Assembly (NCBI GenBank): GCA_028287415.1
Contig: JAQBPS010000763.1
Span: 1 to 8,664 of the forward strand
Origin: Bacillota bacterium
GTDB lineage: Bacteria > Bacillota > Sulfobacillia > Symbiobacteriales > Symbiobacteriaceae
DNA: 8,664 bases
Direction: 5' to 3'
Positions 1-5,999 of the stretch are shown here, piece by piece (within the stretch, counting starts at the first letter, position 1; each line of letters opens with the position of its first letter). The position numbers and the translations under genes were made by a program. The notes beneath the pieces are model-generated. The model worked only from the letters and a program-made list of their open reading frames with translations. It was not told the origin of the DNA and searched no databases.

Positions 1-960
1 CAGAGCCCACACCAGGTGCGTGAAGACGTGGCTCACGTCGCAGAGGTGTGCTTCCACCTCAAGCGTCAGGCCGTAGCGTTCCGCCATCAGCTGGTGGACC
101 GCCCGCTCCCACGCCAGGCCATCCGGCCGCTCGCCGCCCGGGAATTCCCAGAGGCCGCCGAGCAGGCCGTCCGACGGGCGCCGGGCGATCAGCACACGCC
201 CCTCATGCCAGACGACCGCGGCAACGACATCGACAGGGCGCGGCGCCTTGGCCTTCGCCTTGACCGGCAGCTGCTCCTGCACGCCCTCCGCCCGGGCCTG
301 GCAGTACTCGGCGACCGGGCAGATCAGACACTTGGGCGAGCTTGGGGTGCAGACCATGGCACCCAGCTCCATCAGCGCCTGGTTGAACGCATTCGCCTGG
401 CCGCCGGGGATCAGCGACTGGGCGAGCGTTTCCATGCCTTCCCGGGTGGCGGGCTGCATGATGTCGTCACGAATCACGAAAAGCCGTGACAGCACCCGCA
501 TCACGTTGCCGTCGACAGCGGGCACCGCACGGTTGTAGGCGATCGAGAGGACAGCGCCGACCGTGTAGGGGCCGACGCCCTTCAGCCCGGAGACCGCCTC
601 AGGGTCGTCCGGCACCTCGCCCCCGTACTTCGCCACAACTTCCTTGACAGCTGCGTGCAGGTTCCGGGCCCGCGAGTAGTAGCCGAGCCCTTCCCAGGCC
701 TTCAGCACCTGTTCTTCAGGGGCGGCCGCCAGGCTGCTCAGGGTCGGGAATTGCTCGAACCAGCGCTGGTAGTACGGCACGACCGTCTCGACGCGGGTCT
801 GCTGGAGCATCACCTCGGAAACCCAGATCCGGTACGGGTCCCGGGAGCGCCGCCACGGCAGGTCCCGCTGATGGACCGCAAACCAGTTCAATAAGTGTTC
901 GCCGATGGCAGCCCCGTGTGAGCCAGGGCTGTAGTTTCGCTTTAGTTTAGGCTTACGCAT
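1..960 (-). CDS. mutY: A/G-specific adenine glycosylase MutY (partial, C-terminal end beyond the window)
   Basis: MutY removes adenine mispaired with 8-oxoguanine in base excision repair. The 320 visible codons cover the catalytic half and much of the C-terminal NUDIX-like domain. Seen: VSEVMLQQT with the catalytic Glu at residue 49; a helix-hairpin-helix at about 125-142 (GLKGVGPYTVG); catalytic Asp150 in AVDGNVMRVL; and a 4Fe-4S cluster loop with Cys204, 211, 214 and 220 in the expected C-X6-C-X2-C-X5-C spacing. The NUDIX-like domain starts near 243 and includes HVFTH at 311-315, matching the FSH loop that reads 8-oxoguanine. The ATG at 960 is preceded by AGGGGA on the minus strand, which overlaps the stop codon of the DUF1028 gene 10 bases upstream, so the two are probably cotranscribed and translationally coupled. 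The frame is intact to the window edge. Identity is very secure. Confidence 0.97.
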   Translation of the reverse strand, partial: MRKPKLKRNYSPGSHGAAIGEHLLNWFAVHQRDLPWRRSRDPYRIWVSEVMLQQTRVETVVPYYQRWFEQFPTLSSLAAAPEEQVLKAWEGLGYYSRARNLHAAVKEVVAKYGGEVPDDPEAVSGLKGVGPYTVGAVLSIAYNRAVPAVDGNVMRVLSRLFVIRDDIMQPATREGMETLAQSLIPGGQANAFNQALMELGAMVCTPSSPKCLICPVAEYCQARAEGVQEQLPVKAKAKAPRPVDVVAAVVWHEGRVLIARRPSDGLLGGLWEFPGGERPDGLAWERAVHQLMAERYGLTLEVEAHLCDVSHVFTHLVWAL

Positions 961-970
961 CTTGATTCCC

Positions 971-1828
971 CTATTTTACGGATAGAGCTCGCCGCAGCCA
1001 GTCCAGGATGACCGGGTCGATGAAGCCTTCCTGCACATCCCGCTCCTCGAGGTTCTCGGTGCCGACGAAGCGGCGCCACGCATCGGCAAAGACGACATCC
1101 GGCCCGAGGTAGCCCAGCCGGCGCAGATGATCGGAGACCTCCTGCTCCAGGGCGTCCTCCAGCTTCAGGAGGGTCTCTGGCTTCTGCATGTAGAGCCGCC
1201 AAAGCTCCAGCAGCCGCTTCAGCTCCTGGATTGGCTCGGGGTGGTCATCAACCCGCAGGTCGACGTAGCGATCGCTCCTGGCGCCGTAGCCGCCGTTTTC
1301 CTTGACGATGTACAGGGCCGCGGACTGGCGCCCCCGGCTGTCGCCGCCGGCAGTCTGGCCGCTATCCAGCGCCTCGCATAGCCGGTGGGCAAGATCGCCC
1401 TCGCTCTGCCGGAATGATTCCGCCATGGCCGCCACCGTTTTCTCATCAACGAGGATATTGCCCTGCGCGGCAAAATTCTCCCCGGCCACGCCGCCGGCCC
1501 ACAGGAGGCAGTCCTTCCCGGTGTAGGTGGCCGAACCGCCCCGCATATCAACGATGCCGACCTGCCGGTGCGAGGCCCCGGGATCCGCGGCAATCAGCCG
1601 GTCCAGCACCGCCTGGGCCGACAGCCCCTGTCGGAGCAGCTCCAGCCCGTCCGGCCCGAAGCTGGTTTTCGCCCAGGCCTGTGTGGCGATGGCCCCGGCG
1701 CCGTAGGCGGCCCAGGGGACAACGGAGCCGACTGACAGAAACTTGGATTGCACTGCAACGCCCATTTCGCCTGTGGCGGGATCACGCCCGACGATCGAGA
1801 AGGTGGCGACAACCGGCAATTCGAGCAT
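971..1828 (-). CDS. DUF1028 family protein (putative Ntn-hydrolase) with C-terminal peptidoglycan-binding-like domain
   Basis: A 285-residue protein. Residues 7-205 match the DUF1028 family, which has an Ntn-hydrolase-like fold and no settled substrate. The family hallmark near the N-terminus is clear: ATFSIVGRDPATGEMGVAVQSKF around residues 8-30 (given here only as a landmark), followed by a Gly/Ala-rich stretch GAGAIATQAWA. The C-terminal 75 or so residues (about 208-284) look like the small helical domain often found after DUF1028 and labelled putative peptidoglycan binding. No signal peptide or membrane segment is seen, so it is probably cytoplasmic. The start is set at the ATG at 1828 because GGAGGTG lies 9 bases upstream and family members begin just before TFSIV. 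A TTG 13 codons further upstream has no such site. It is the upstream partner of mutY. Substrate unknown. Confidence 0.85.
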   Translation of the reverse strand: MLELPVVATFSIVGRDPATGEMGVAVQSKFLSVGSVVPWAAYGAGAIATQAWAKTSFGPDGLELLRQGLSAQAVLDRLIAADPGASHRQVGIVDMRGGSATYTGKDCLLWAGGVAGENFAAQGNILVDEKTVAAMAESFRQSEGDLAHRLCEALDSGQTAGGDSRGRQSAALYIVKENGGYGARSDRYVDLRVDDHPEPIQELKRLLELWRLYMQKPETLLKLEDALEQEVSDHLRRLGYLGPDVVFADAWRRFVGTENLEERDVQEGFIDPVILDWLRRALSVK

Positions 1829-1950
1829 GGATAACGCACCTCCAGCAACGAACCTTTTACCAGCCAAGCTTCTCTATAAGGCGGGCGCAATCCTCCCGGC
1901 AGGAATTGTGCGGGCGGTAGTGCGAACTCTCCGCTATGGAGGTGTACGGC

Positions 1951-2784
1951 ATGAGCTGGTTGCAGTGGTTCGGCCGGTGGGGTGAGCGGGATCAGGCCGA
2001 GTCACGGCTCGGGGCCCTCAAGCGTGAGTACGGCGGGCACGGGGAGCGCGTCATCAGGCTGTCAGCCCGGACCGACATTGCCCGCAAATCGGCAGGTTCC
2101 ACGCTGCGCGCGTTTGACTTTGTCGAACGGGCCTTTGTGACGGCGACCCAGGAGTACGCCCGCATCGGTGAGCTGATCGGCGGACTGGAGGCCGGTCTCC
2201 AGCGTGGGGTCGTCGGCGACTTTGCGGCTGTCCAGACGGCGATAAAGGGCCTGGGTCCCAGCCTCGACGAGCTGGAGCGCCACCTCACCGCCTGGGAGGC
2301 GAACTGGCAGCAGGTGCCGCAGGAATTGGATGAGGTAGAGCGTCTGCTGGCAGAACTCCGCCTTCAGGTGGAGGCCGCCGTGGCCGCTGTGGGCGCACCC
2401 CTTCCCCTGACGGACCGGCTGGCGGGCATGGCAGAGCACCTGGCCCGCACCAGGCAAACCCTGGCGGACGGGAATCCGGTGGAGGCCGGCCACCTCGTGG
2501 CGGATTTCCGCATCGCCCTGGAACGGCTGTCAGAGCAAACGCAGACGTACGCCAGCGGCGCCGGCGCCATCACCCAGGCGGAGCGGGATACGGCAGAGGT
2601 CCGTGAGCGGCTGGCAGCGATGCCGGAACAGCATCCCGAGGCGGTGTCGGCGCTATCCGCGGTGGATGGGCTCCTCCAGGAGCTGCGCCCGAACCTGGCC
2701 GCCGGTAAGCTCGAGCAGTTCCAGGCGGATCTGCTCCACATCCAGAAGCAGCTGTCGGGCGCACGGGCGGCGATCAAGCGCTAA
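1951..2784 (+). CDS. Hypothetical helical, coiled-coil-like protein
   Basis: I do not recognise this 277-residue protein. It is highly charged, rich in Leu, Ala, Glu, Gln and Arg, and almost free of Pro and Cys, with heptad-like stretches at about 110-145 (LDELERHL, LDEVERLLAELRLQVEAA) and 190-275. It has no membrane segment. The N-terminus, MSWLQWFGRWGERDQ, is Trp-rich and could form a short amphipathic, membrane-touching helix. The overall look recalls spectrin-repeat-like or EzrA-like helical proteins of Gram-positive bacteria, but that is resemblance only. The start chosen is the ATG at 1951, with GGAGGTG at 1938-1944 six bases before it. An in-frame ATG at 1936 overlaps that ribosome binding site and is unlikely to be used. 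The gene is divergent from the DUF1028 gene (start codons 122 bases apart) and convergent with the spoVA operon. Confidence 0.8.
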   Translation: MSWLQWFGRWGERDQAESRLGALKREYGGHGERVIRLSARTDIARKSAGSTLRAFDFVERAFVTATQEYARIGELIGGLEAGLQRGVVGDFAAVQTAIKGLGPSLDELERHLTAWEANWQQVPQELDEVERLLAELRLQVEAAVAAVGAPLPLTDRLAGMAEHLARTRQTLADGNPVEAGHLVADFRIALERLSEQTQTYASGAGAITQAERDTAEVRERLAAMPEQHPEAVSALSAVDGLLQELRPNLAAGKLEQFQADLLHIQKQLSGARAAIKR

Positions 2785-2789
2785 CATTC

Positions 2790-2804
2790 GCCAGGATTCC
2801 TGGC
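2790..2804. terminator. Short inverted repeat just after the coiled-coil gene; weak terminator candidate
   Basis: GCCAGGA and TCCTGGC are perfect inverted arms of 7 bases around a single T, five bases after the stop codon at 2782-2784. As RNA it would fold with about five pairs and a five-base loop. There is no T run after it, so intrinsic termination is doubtful. An alternative pairing of the right arm with TGCCAG at 2821-2826 is also possible. Confidence 0.25.
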
Positions 2805-2826
2805 AGGTCGGCGACAAGATTGCCAG

Positions 2827-2856
2827 TTATCCCCACAATCCACAATGTTATCCCCA
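2827..2856. repeat. Pair of identical 9-mers TTATCCCCA, 21 bases apart (DnaA-box-like)
   Basis: TTATCCCCA occurs at 2827-2835 and again at 2848-2856 in direct orientation, with start points 21 bases apart, or about two helical turns. Each differs by one base from the common DnaA box TTATCCACA. The surrounding stretch, 2815-2870, is visibly more A+T-rich than the rest of the window and lies between two convergent genes. The repeat is seen directly; protein binding is inference. Confidence 0.45.
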
Positions 2857-2892
2857 ATATTCGCCAAAGTGAGAAACCGGCTAGCGCAGATA

Positions 2893-2909
2893 GGGGGCGT
2901 CCAGCCCCC
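2893..2909. terminator. G/C hairpin between convergent genes; possible bidirectional terminator
   Basis: GGGGGC at 2893-2898 and GCCCCC at 2904-2909 form a perfect six-pair stem with a five-base loop. Weaker outer pairing is possible (CGCA at 2885-2888 with TGCG at 2920-2923). It lies 22 bases past the end of the DUF1657 gene and 108 bases past the coiled-coil gene, the right place for a shared terminator. Neither side has a good T run, so efficiency or factor independence is uncertain. Confidence 0.35.
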
Positions 2910-2931
2910 CCCTGTCACTTGCGTCCAGCGG

Positions 2932-3240
2932 CTAGTGCCCCTGCTTCTGCTTTTGCTTTCCTTGTTTCTCCTGCCCTTGCTTCTCCTGCCCTTGCGTTGA
3001 CTGCTCCTGGCCCGCTTCACCGGCCGCGTCCTGTGCTAGCATCTGGTTGAGTTCGTTATGCTCGTCCAGGTACTCACGCCGGGACTCGAGAACCGTGACA
3101 TGCCGTTGCATATCCTCAGCCATATCATTGAACACCTGCTGGGCCGACTCATCCGCCGACTCCGTCGCAAACAAAAGGTAGTTGCCTCTTGCGGCCTCCG
3201 CCATCGCGATGGCACGCTCAAGATCGCCTCGCACAGTCAT
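2932..3240 (-). CDS. DUF1657 protein with Gln/Lys/Gly-rich C-terminal tail, spoVA-associated
   Basis: A 102-residue protein whose first 69 or so residues match the small helical DUF1657 family, found repeatedly in mobile spoVA (spoVA2mob) operons of spore formers. Seen: an N-terminal MTVRGDLERAIAMAEAARGNY helix start (residues 1-21), then YLLFATESADESAQQVF and VTVLESRREYLDEHNEL, fitting the two long helices of the family. Usual members are about 65-70 residues; this one carries about 30 extra residues (73-102) dominated by Gln, Lys, Gly and Glu, including two copies of GQEKQ. The ATG at 3240 is preceded by GAGGAGA, and 15 bases separate it from the spoVAE stop, so it is the last gene of the operon. 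It should be expressed in the forespore. Its molecular role is not established. Confidence 0.82.
   Translation of the reverse strand: MTVRGDLERAIAMAEAARGNYLLFATESADESAQQVFNDMAEDMQRHVTVLESRREYLDEHNELNQMLAQDAAGEAGQEQSTQGQEKQGQEKQGKQKQKQGH
2966..2995 (-). repeat. Tandem 15-base repeat inside the DUF1657 tail
   Basis: The plus-strand unit TTCTCCTGCCCTTGC is present twice in perfect tandem at 2966-2980 and 2981-2995. On the coding strand it encodes the repeated GQEKQ block of the tail. Partly similar sequence flanks it, which suggests the tail grew by in-frame duplication. Confidence 0.85.
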
Positions 3241-3255
3241 TTCACTCGGTCTCCT

Positions 3256-3606
3256 CTAGCTCTTGGGATTGAAAACCAGCGCTGTCAGGAAGGCAAATAC
3301 GATCGCCGCCGTGATCCCCGCGCTGGTCAGTTCAAACATACCCGTCAGCACGCCAACAAGGCCGCGGGTGTGCGCTTCCTGAAGGGCACCCTTCGCCAGT
3401 GCATTGCCAAAACTGGAGATCGGCAGGGTGGCGCCGGCCCCGGCAAACGCCACCAGCATGTCATAGATCCCCAGCCCGCCGAGAATGCCGCCGGCCACGG
3501 TCATCCCGGAGAGAATGTGCCCGGGGCTCAGCTTCGTGTTGTCCAGGACCACCTGCCCCAGCAGGCAGATCAGCCCGCCCACCCAGAACGCATTCAGGTA
3601 CATCAT
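3256..3606 (-). CDS. spoVAE: Stage V sporulation protein AE (SpoVAEb type)
   Basis: SpoVAEb is an inner-membrane component of the SpoVA dipicolinic acid transport apparatus of the forespore and spore. The protein is 116 residues, the usual family length, with hydrophobic segments at about 4-22, 29-54 and 84-110. Typical features are the N-terminal AFWVGGLICLLGQVVLDN (residues 6-23), GGLGIYDMLVAFAGAGA and the SFGNALAKGALQEA loop. The last is clearly related to GFANSMVSSALEFKREG of SpoVAC in this window, as expected for these paralogous subunits. Two ATG codons stand in a row at 3606 and 3603. GAGGTG ends nine bases before the first, overlapping the end of spoVAD. It lies between spoVAD and the DUF1657 gene. 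Identity is secure; the exact first Met is a matter of one codon. Confidence 0.95.
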   Translation of the reverse strand: MMYLNAFWVGGLICLLGQVVLDNTKLSPGHILSGMTVAGGILGGLGIYDMLVAFAGAGATLPISSFGNALAKGALQEAHTRGLVGVLTGMFELTSAGITAAIVFAFLTALVFNPKS

Positions 3607-3612
3607 CGGTGC

Positions 3613-4629
3613 CTACACCTCAATTGCTACGGCATGTGCGATGGTGGGGATGTTCTCCCCCTGCTGGAACGTGGTCGGCGAAAAGAGCGCGCCCGTCGTT
3701 ACGAGCAGCAGCTTCCTGATCTGTCCCCGGGCCATCTCCTTCAGCAGATGGCCGCAGGTGACGATCGCGGAGCAGCCGCAACCGCTGCCGCCAGCATGGA
3801 CATCCTGGCGCTTGTTGTCGAAAACGAGCACGCCACAGTCCTTGTATTGCGGCCCGAGCGTCAGGTTCTGCTCCGCCGCCAACTGAATCGCCAGCTTCTG
3901 GCCGACGCGGGCAAGATCGCCGGTGACAATCAGATCGTAATAGTCGACCGCACGCTCCGTATCCTTCAGGTGGGTGGCGATGGTGTCGATGGCGGCGGGG
4001 GCCATGGCGGCGCCCTGATCGAAGGGGTCCGAGATGCCCATGTCGATTACTTTCCCCGTCGTCAGATGGGTGATGCGCGGTCCGCTGCCCTCGGCTGCCA
4101 ACACGAGCGCGCCCGCACCGGTGACGGTCCACTGTGCATATGGCTTGCGCTGGCCCCCGTACTCCGTGGGATAGCGGTACTGCCGTTCGGATGCTTTGTT
4201 GTGGCTGCCGGTGGCGCACAACACCCGGTCGGCATAGCCGCCGTCGATCAGCATTGCCCCCACCGAGAGGCTCTCACCGAGGGTGGAACAGGCGCCGTAC
4301 AAACCCAGAAAAGGAACGCCGAGGGGCAGTGCCGAAAAGGTAGACGAAGTGATCTGATTCATCAGATCGCCTGCGAGGAAATAATCCACCTCGGGTGGGT
4401 TCCCCGCGATGCGTGCGTGTTTCAAAGCGAGCTTGCAGGCATCCTGCATCATGACCCGCTCGGCCTTTTCAAAGCTCTTCTGCCCGATCATCAGGTCCGG
4501 ATAGGTCTGGTCGTATTCGTGACCCAGGGGTCCCTTGGCCTCCATCGGTCCGGCCACGCTACCTGACCCGATGATCAACGGCGGTGACTCCAGCCGGACG
4601 GTCTGCACTCCGAGTCGCTTCCTGGCCAC
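3613..4629 (-). CDS. spoVAD: Stage V sporulation protein AD
   Basis: SpoVAD is the thiolase-fold protein of the SpoVA system that binds dipicolinic acid and is attached at the spore inner membrane. The 338-residue length equals the usual length. Seen: an N-terminal SPPLIIGSGSVAGPMEAKGP region (15-34), the thiolase-like nucleophile position Cys114 in GLYGACSTLGESLS, ATGSHNKASERQYRYPTEYG at 139-158, and a Gly/Cys-rich loop GGSGCGCSAIVTCG at 280-293. No catalytic thiolase role is implied; family members act as binding proteins. The start is a GTG at 4629 with GGAGG six bases upstream, 12 bases after the spoVAC stop. An open frame of about 500 codons on the opposite strand across this gene is a codon-bias shadow. 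Very secure. Confidence 0.97.
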   Translation of the reverse strand: MARKRLGVQTVRLESPPLIIGSGSVAGPMEAKGPLGHEYDQTYPDLMIGQKSFEKAERVMMQDACKLALKHARIAGNPPEVDYFLAGDLMNQITSSTFSALPLGVPFLGLYGACSTLGESLSVGAMLIDGGYADRVLCATGSHNKASERQYRYPTEYGGQRKPYAQWTVTGAGALVLAAEGSGPRITHLTTGKVIDMGISDPFDQGAAMAPAAIDTIATHLKDTERAVDYYDLIVTGDLARVGQKLAIQLAAEQNLTLGPQYKDCGVLVFDNKRQDVHAGGSGCGCSAIVTCGHLLKEMARGQIRKLLLVTTGALFSPTTFQQGENIPTIAHAVAIEV

Positions 4630-4641
4630 GCTCTCCCTCCC

Positions 4642-5121
4642 CTACAGGAACAAATCAGCCACTGCGGCGACCACCCCGACTACAAAGGCGGTCACCACCC
4701 CGAAGACGATGATCGAGCCGGCGAGTTGAAACATGCGGCTGCCCACGCCGTAGACGAGGCCCTCCCGCTTGAACTCGAGGGCGGATGAGACCATCGAGTT
4801 GGCAAAGCCGGTGACCGGCACGCCAACGCCCATACCGGCCCGCCGGGCGATGTTGTCGAACACGCCCAGCCCTGTCAGCAGCGCACCGATGAAGATCATG
4901 GTCGCCACGGTCGGGTCGCCGGCCTGCTGCGTCGAAACGTCCATGAACCAGGCCCAGAAGTCGGTGATCGCCTGGCCGATCAGGCAGACGATGCCACCTG
5001 CGAAAAAGGCCCACGCGGCATTACGCAGCCGCGGCGGTTTCCCTTCCGCCTTTGTCACGATCCGCTTGTAGAGATCCCTTTGTTTCTGCTCTGCTGATGT
5101 CCCCTGTCTGACCTTGACCAT
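4642..5121 (-). CDS. spoVAC: Stage V sporulation protein AC
   Basis: SpoVAC is an integral membrane subunit of the SpoVA machinery; the Bacillus subtilis protein behaves as a mechanosensitive channel for dipicolinate release. This copy has 159 residues, close to the usual 150. After a charged cytoplasmic N-terminus (1-33) it has hydrophobic segments at about 36-59, 71-89 and 129-156, with a conserved re-entrant-like stretch VPVTGFANSMVSSALEFKR (101-119). NAAWAFFAGGIVCLIGQAIT is typical of the family. The ATG at 5121 has GGAGGTG just upstream, with a spacer of four to five bases. It is the first gene of the operon spoVAC-spoVAD-spoVAE-DUF1657 and is divergent from the DUF3891 gene. Very secure. 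Confidence 0.96.
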   Translation of the reverse strand: MVKVRQGTSAEQKQRDLYKRIVTKAEGKPPRLRNAAWAFFAGGIVCLIGQAITDFWAWFMDVSTQQAGDPTVATMIFIGALLTGLGVFDNIARRAGMGVGVPVTGFANSMVSSALEFKREGLVYGVGSRMFQLAGSIIVFGVVTAFVVGVVAAVADLFL

Positions 5122-5139
5122 AGGGCACCTCCGGTTCCT

Positions 5140-5169
5140 TATTCTTTGCCCCCCGAGATGGAGGTATAC
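5140..5169 (-). promoter_or_regulatory. Possible sigma-G-like promoter of the spoVA operon
   Basis: On the minus strand GTATA (plus positions 5165-5169) fits the sigma-G -35 form GHATR. Sixteen bases later CAAAGAATA (5140-5148) resembles the -10 form CATnnTA with two mismatches. Forespore sigma-G control is what is known for spoVA in Bacillus. The element sits in the 52-base divergent gap and overlaps the ribosome binding site of the DUF3891 gene, leaving a very short leader for spoVAC. Weak match, so low confidence. Confidence 0.25.
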
Positions 5170-5173
5170 GGCA

Positions 5174-5995
5174 GTGATCGTACGTGCGGAACGGGGACGT
5201 TTGCGTTTAACCCTGCAGACAGATCACGCGATGCTCGCTGGTGAATTTGCGGGCGCCTGGGGTGGCGAGAGCTTTGCGCAGCCTGTGCCGTTGGCGGCGG
5301 TGCGCATTGCCGCGGAGATGCACGACGACGGCTGGGAGGAATGGGAGCGCGAGCCGCTGGTAATGCCGGACAGCGGCCGCCCTTACGACTTCATGTCGCT
5401 GCCGCCCGATCAGCATGTGCCCATTTACGAACGGGGCATCCGGCTGGCCCTGGACCGGCATCCATATGCCGGCCTGCTCGCCAGCCTCCACGGTACGGGG
5501 CTTTACAAGCGCCGTTATGGCTACATGCCGAACATGAACTTCCGCGAACACGCTCCCGAATACCAGCCGCTGATCGATCGGTACCTGGGCGAGCAGAAGG
5601 CGCTTCAGGACCAGCTGGTGGCGGAGCTGGGGACGGACGAGGAGGCGCTGTGGACGCACTACCGCTGGCTCCAGGCGTGGGATCTGCTGTCGCTTTTCCT
5701 GAGCCAGGGCGACCCGGCTGAGCGGCAGTCGCTCTCGCTGGGCTCCCTGCCCCGGTCGCCTGGCGGCGCGGAGGAGCAGCTGGTGGTGCAGGGCGCCGGC
5801 CCGGGCATCTGCACGGTCACGCCCTGGCCCTTTGCGGCACCGCAACTGGATCTGGTGCTCCCGGTGCGGTACCTGCCCGACCAGCACTTCGAGAGCGACA
5901 AGGCGTTCCAGGAAGCGTTCGCGGCAGCGCCAACGGAGGCGCTGGCGGTATCGTTGGTGCCAAGTGTCGCCAACCCGGAAGCCACGGGGGCATAA
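5174..5995 (+). CDS. DUF3891 family protein
   Basis: A 273-residue protein resembling DUF3891, a family of unknown function. Family-like features: an N-terminal MIVR start, LQTDHAMLAGEFAGAWG (residues 14-30), AAEMHDDGWEEWE (46-58), SGRPYDFMSLP (67-77) and YAGLLASLHGTGLYKRRYG (98-116). The spacing of His18, His50-Asp51, Asp94, His96 and His106 in a predicted all-helical protein recalls HD-type metal-dependent phosphohydrolases; this is my inference. No signal peptide or membrane segment is seen. The start is the GTG at 5174, with GGAGGT at 5160-5165; the open frame upstream of it runs into spoVAC on the other strand and lacks family sequence. It is divergent from the spoVA operon and is followed 57 bases later by the molybdenum hydroxylase genes, from which it is separated by a strong hairpin. 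Confidence 0.85.
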   Translation: MIVRAERGRLRLTLQTDHAMLAGEFAGAWGGESFAQPVPLAAVRIAAEMHDDGWEEWEREPLVMPDSGRPYDFMSLPPDQHVPIYERGIRLALDRHPYAGLLASLHGTGLYKRRYGYMPNMNFREHAPEYQPLIDRYLGEQKALQDQLVAELGTDEEALWTHYRWLQAWDLLSLFLSQGDPAERQSLSLGSLPRSPGGAEEQLVVQGAGPGICTVTPWPFAAPQLDLVLPVRYLPDQHFESDKAFQEAFAAAPTEALAVSLVPSVANPEATGA

Positions 5996-5999
5996 CCGC

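Noticed and set aside
1829..1867. TTG start 13 codons upstream for the DUF1028 protein
   Set aside because: The ATG at 1828 has an excellent GGAGGTG site and matches the usual N-terminus of the family; the extra codons overlap that site.
3000..3060. Start or end of a mobile element around the spoVA cluster
   Set aside because: The operon looks like known mobile spoVA types, but no transposase, terminal inverted repeats or target duplications are seen on either side.
3058..4566. Long plus-strand open frame of about 500 codons across spoVAE and spoVAD
   Set aside because: It lies opposite two unmistakable spoVA genes, has no family resemblance or good ribosome binding site, and is explained by G+C-rich codon use leaving few stops on the other strand.
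5114..5145. Sigma-A promoter for the DUF3891 gene (TTGACC at 5114-5119, TATTCT at 5140-5145)
   Set aside because: The 20-base spacer is too long for a standard promoter, so it is not listed as a feature.
5114..5173. N-terminal extension of the DUF3891 protein into the spoVAC start region
   Set aside because: The GTG at 5174 with GGAGGT 8 bases before it gives the typical MIVR N-terminus; the upstream residues look like translated ribosome binding sites.
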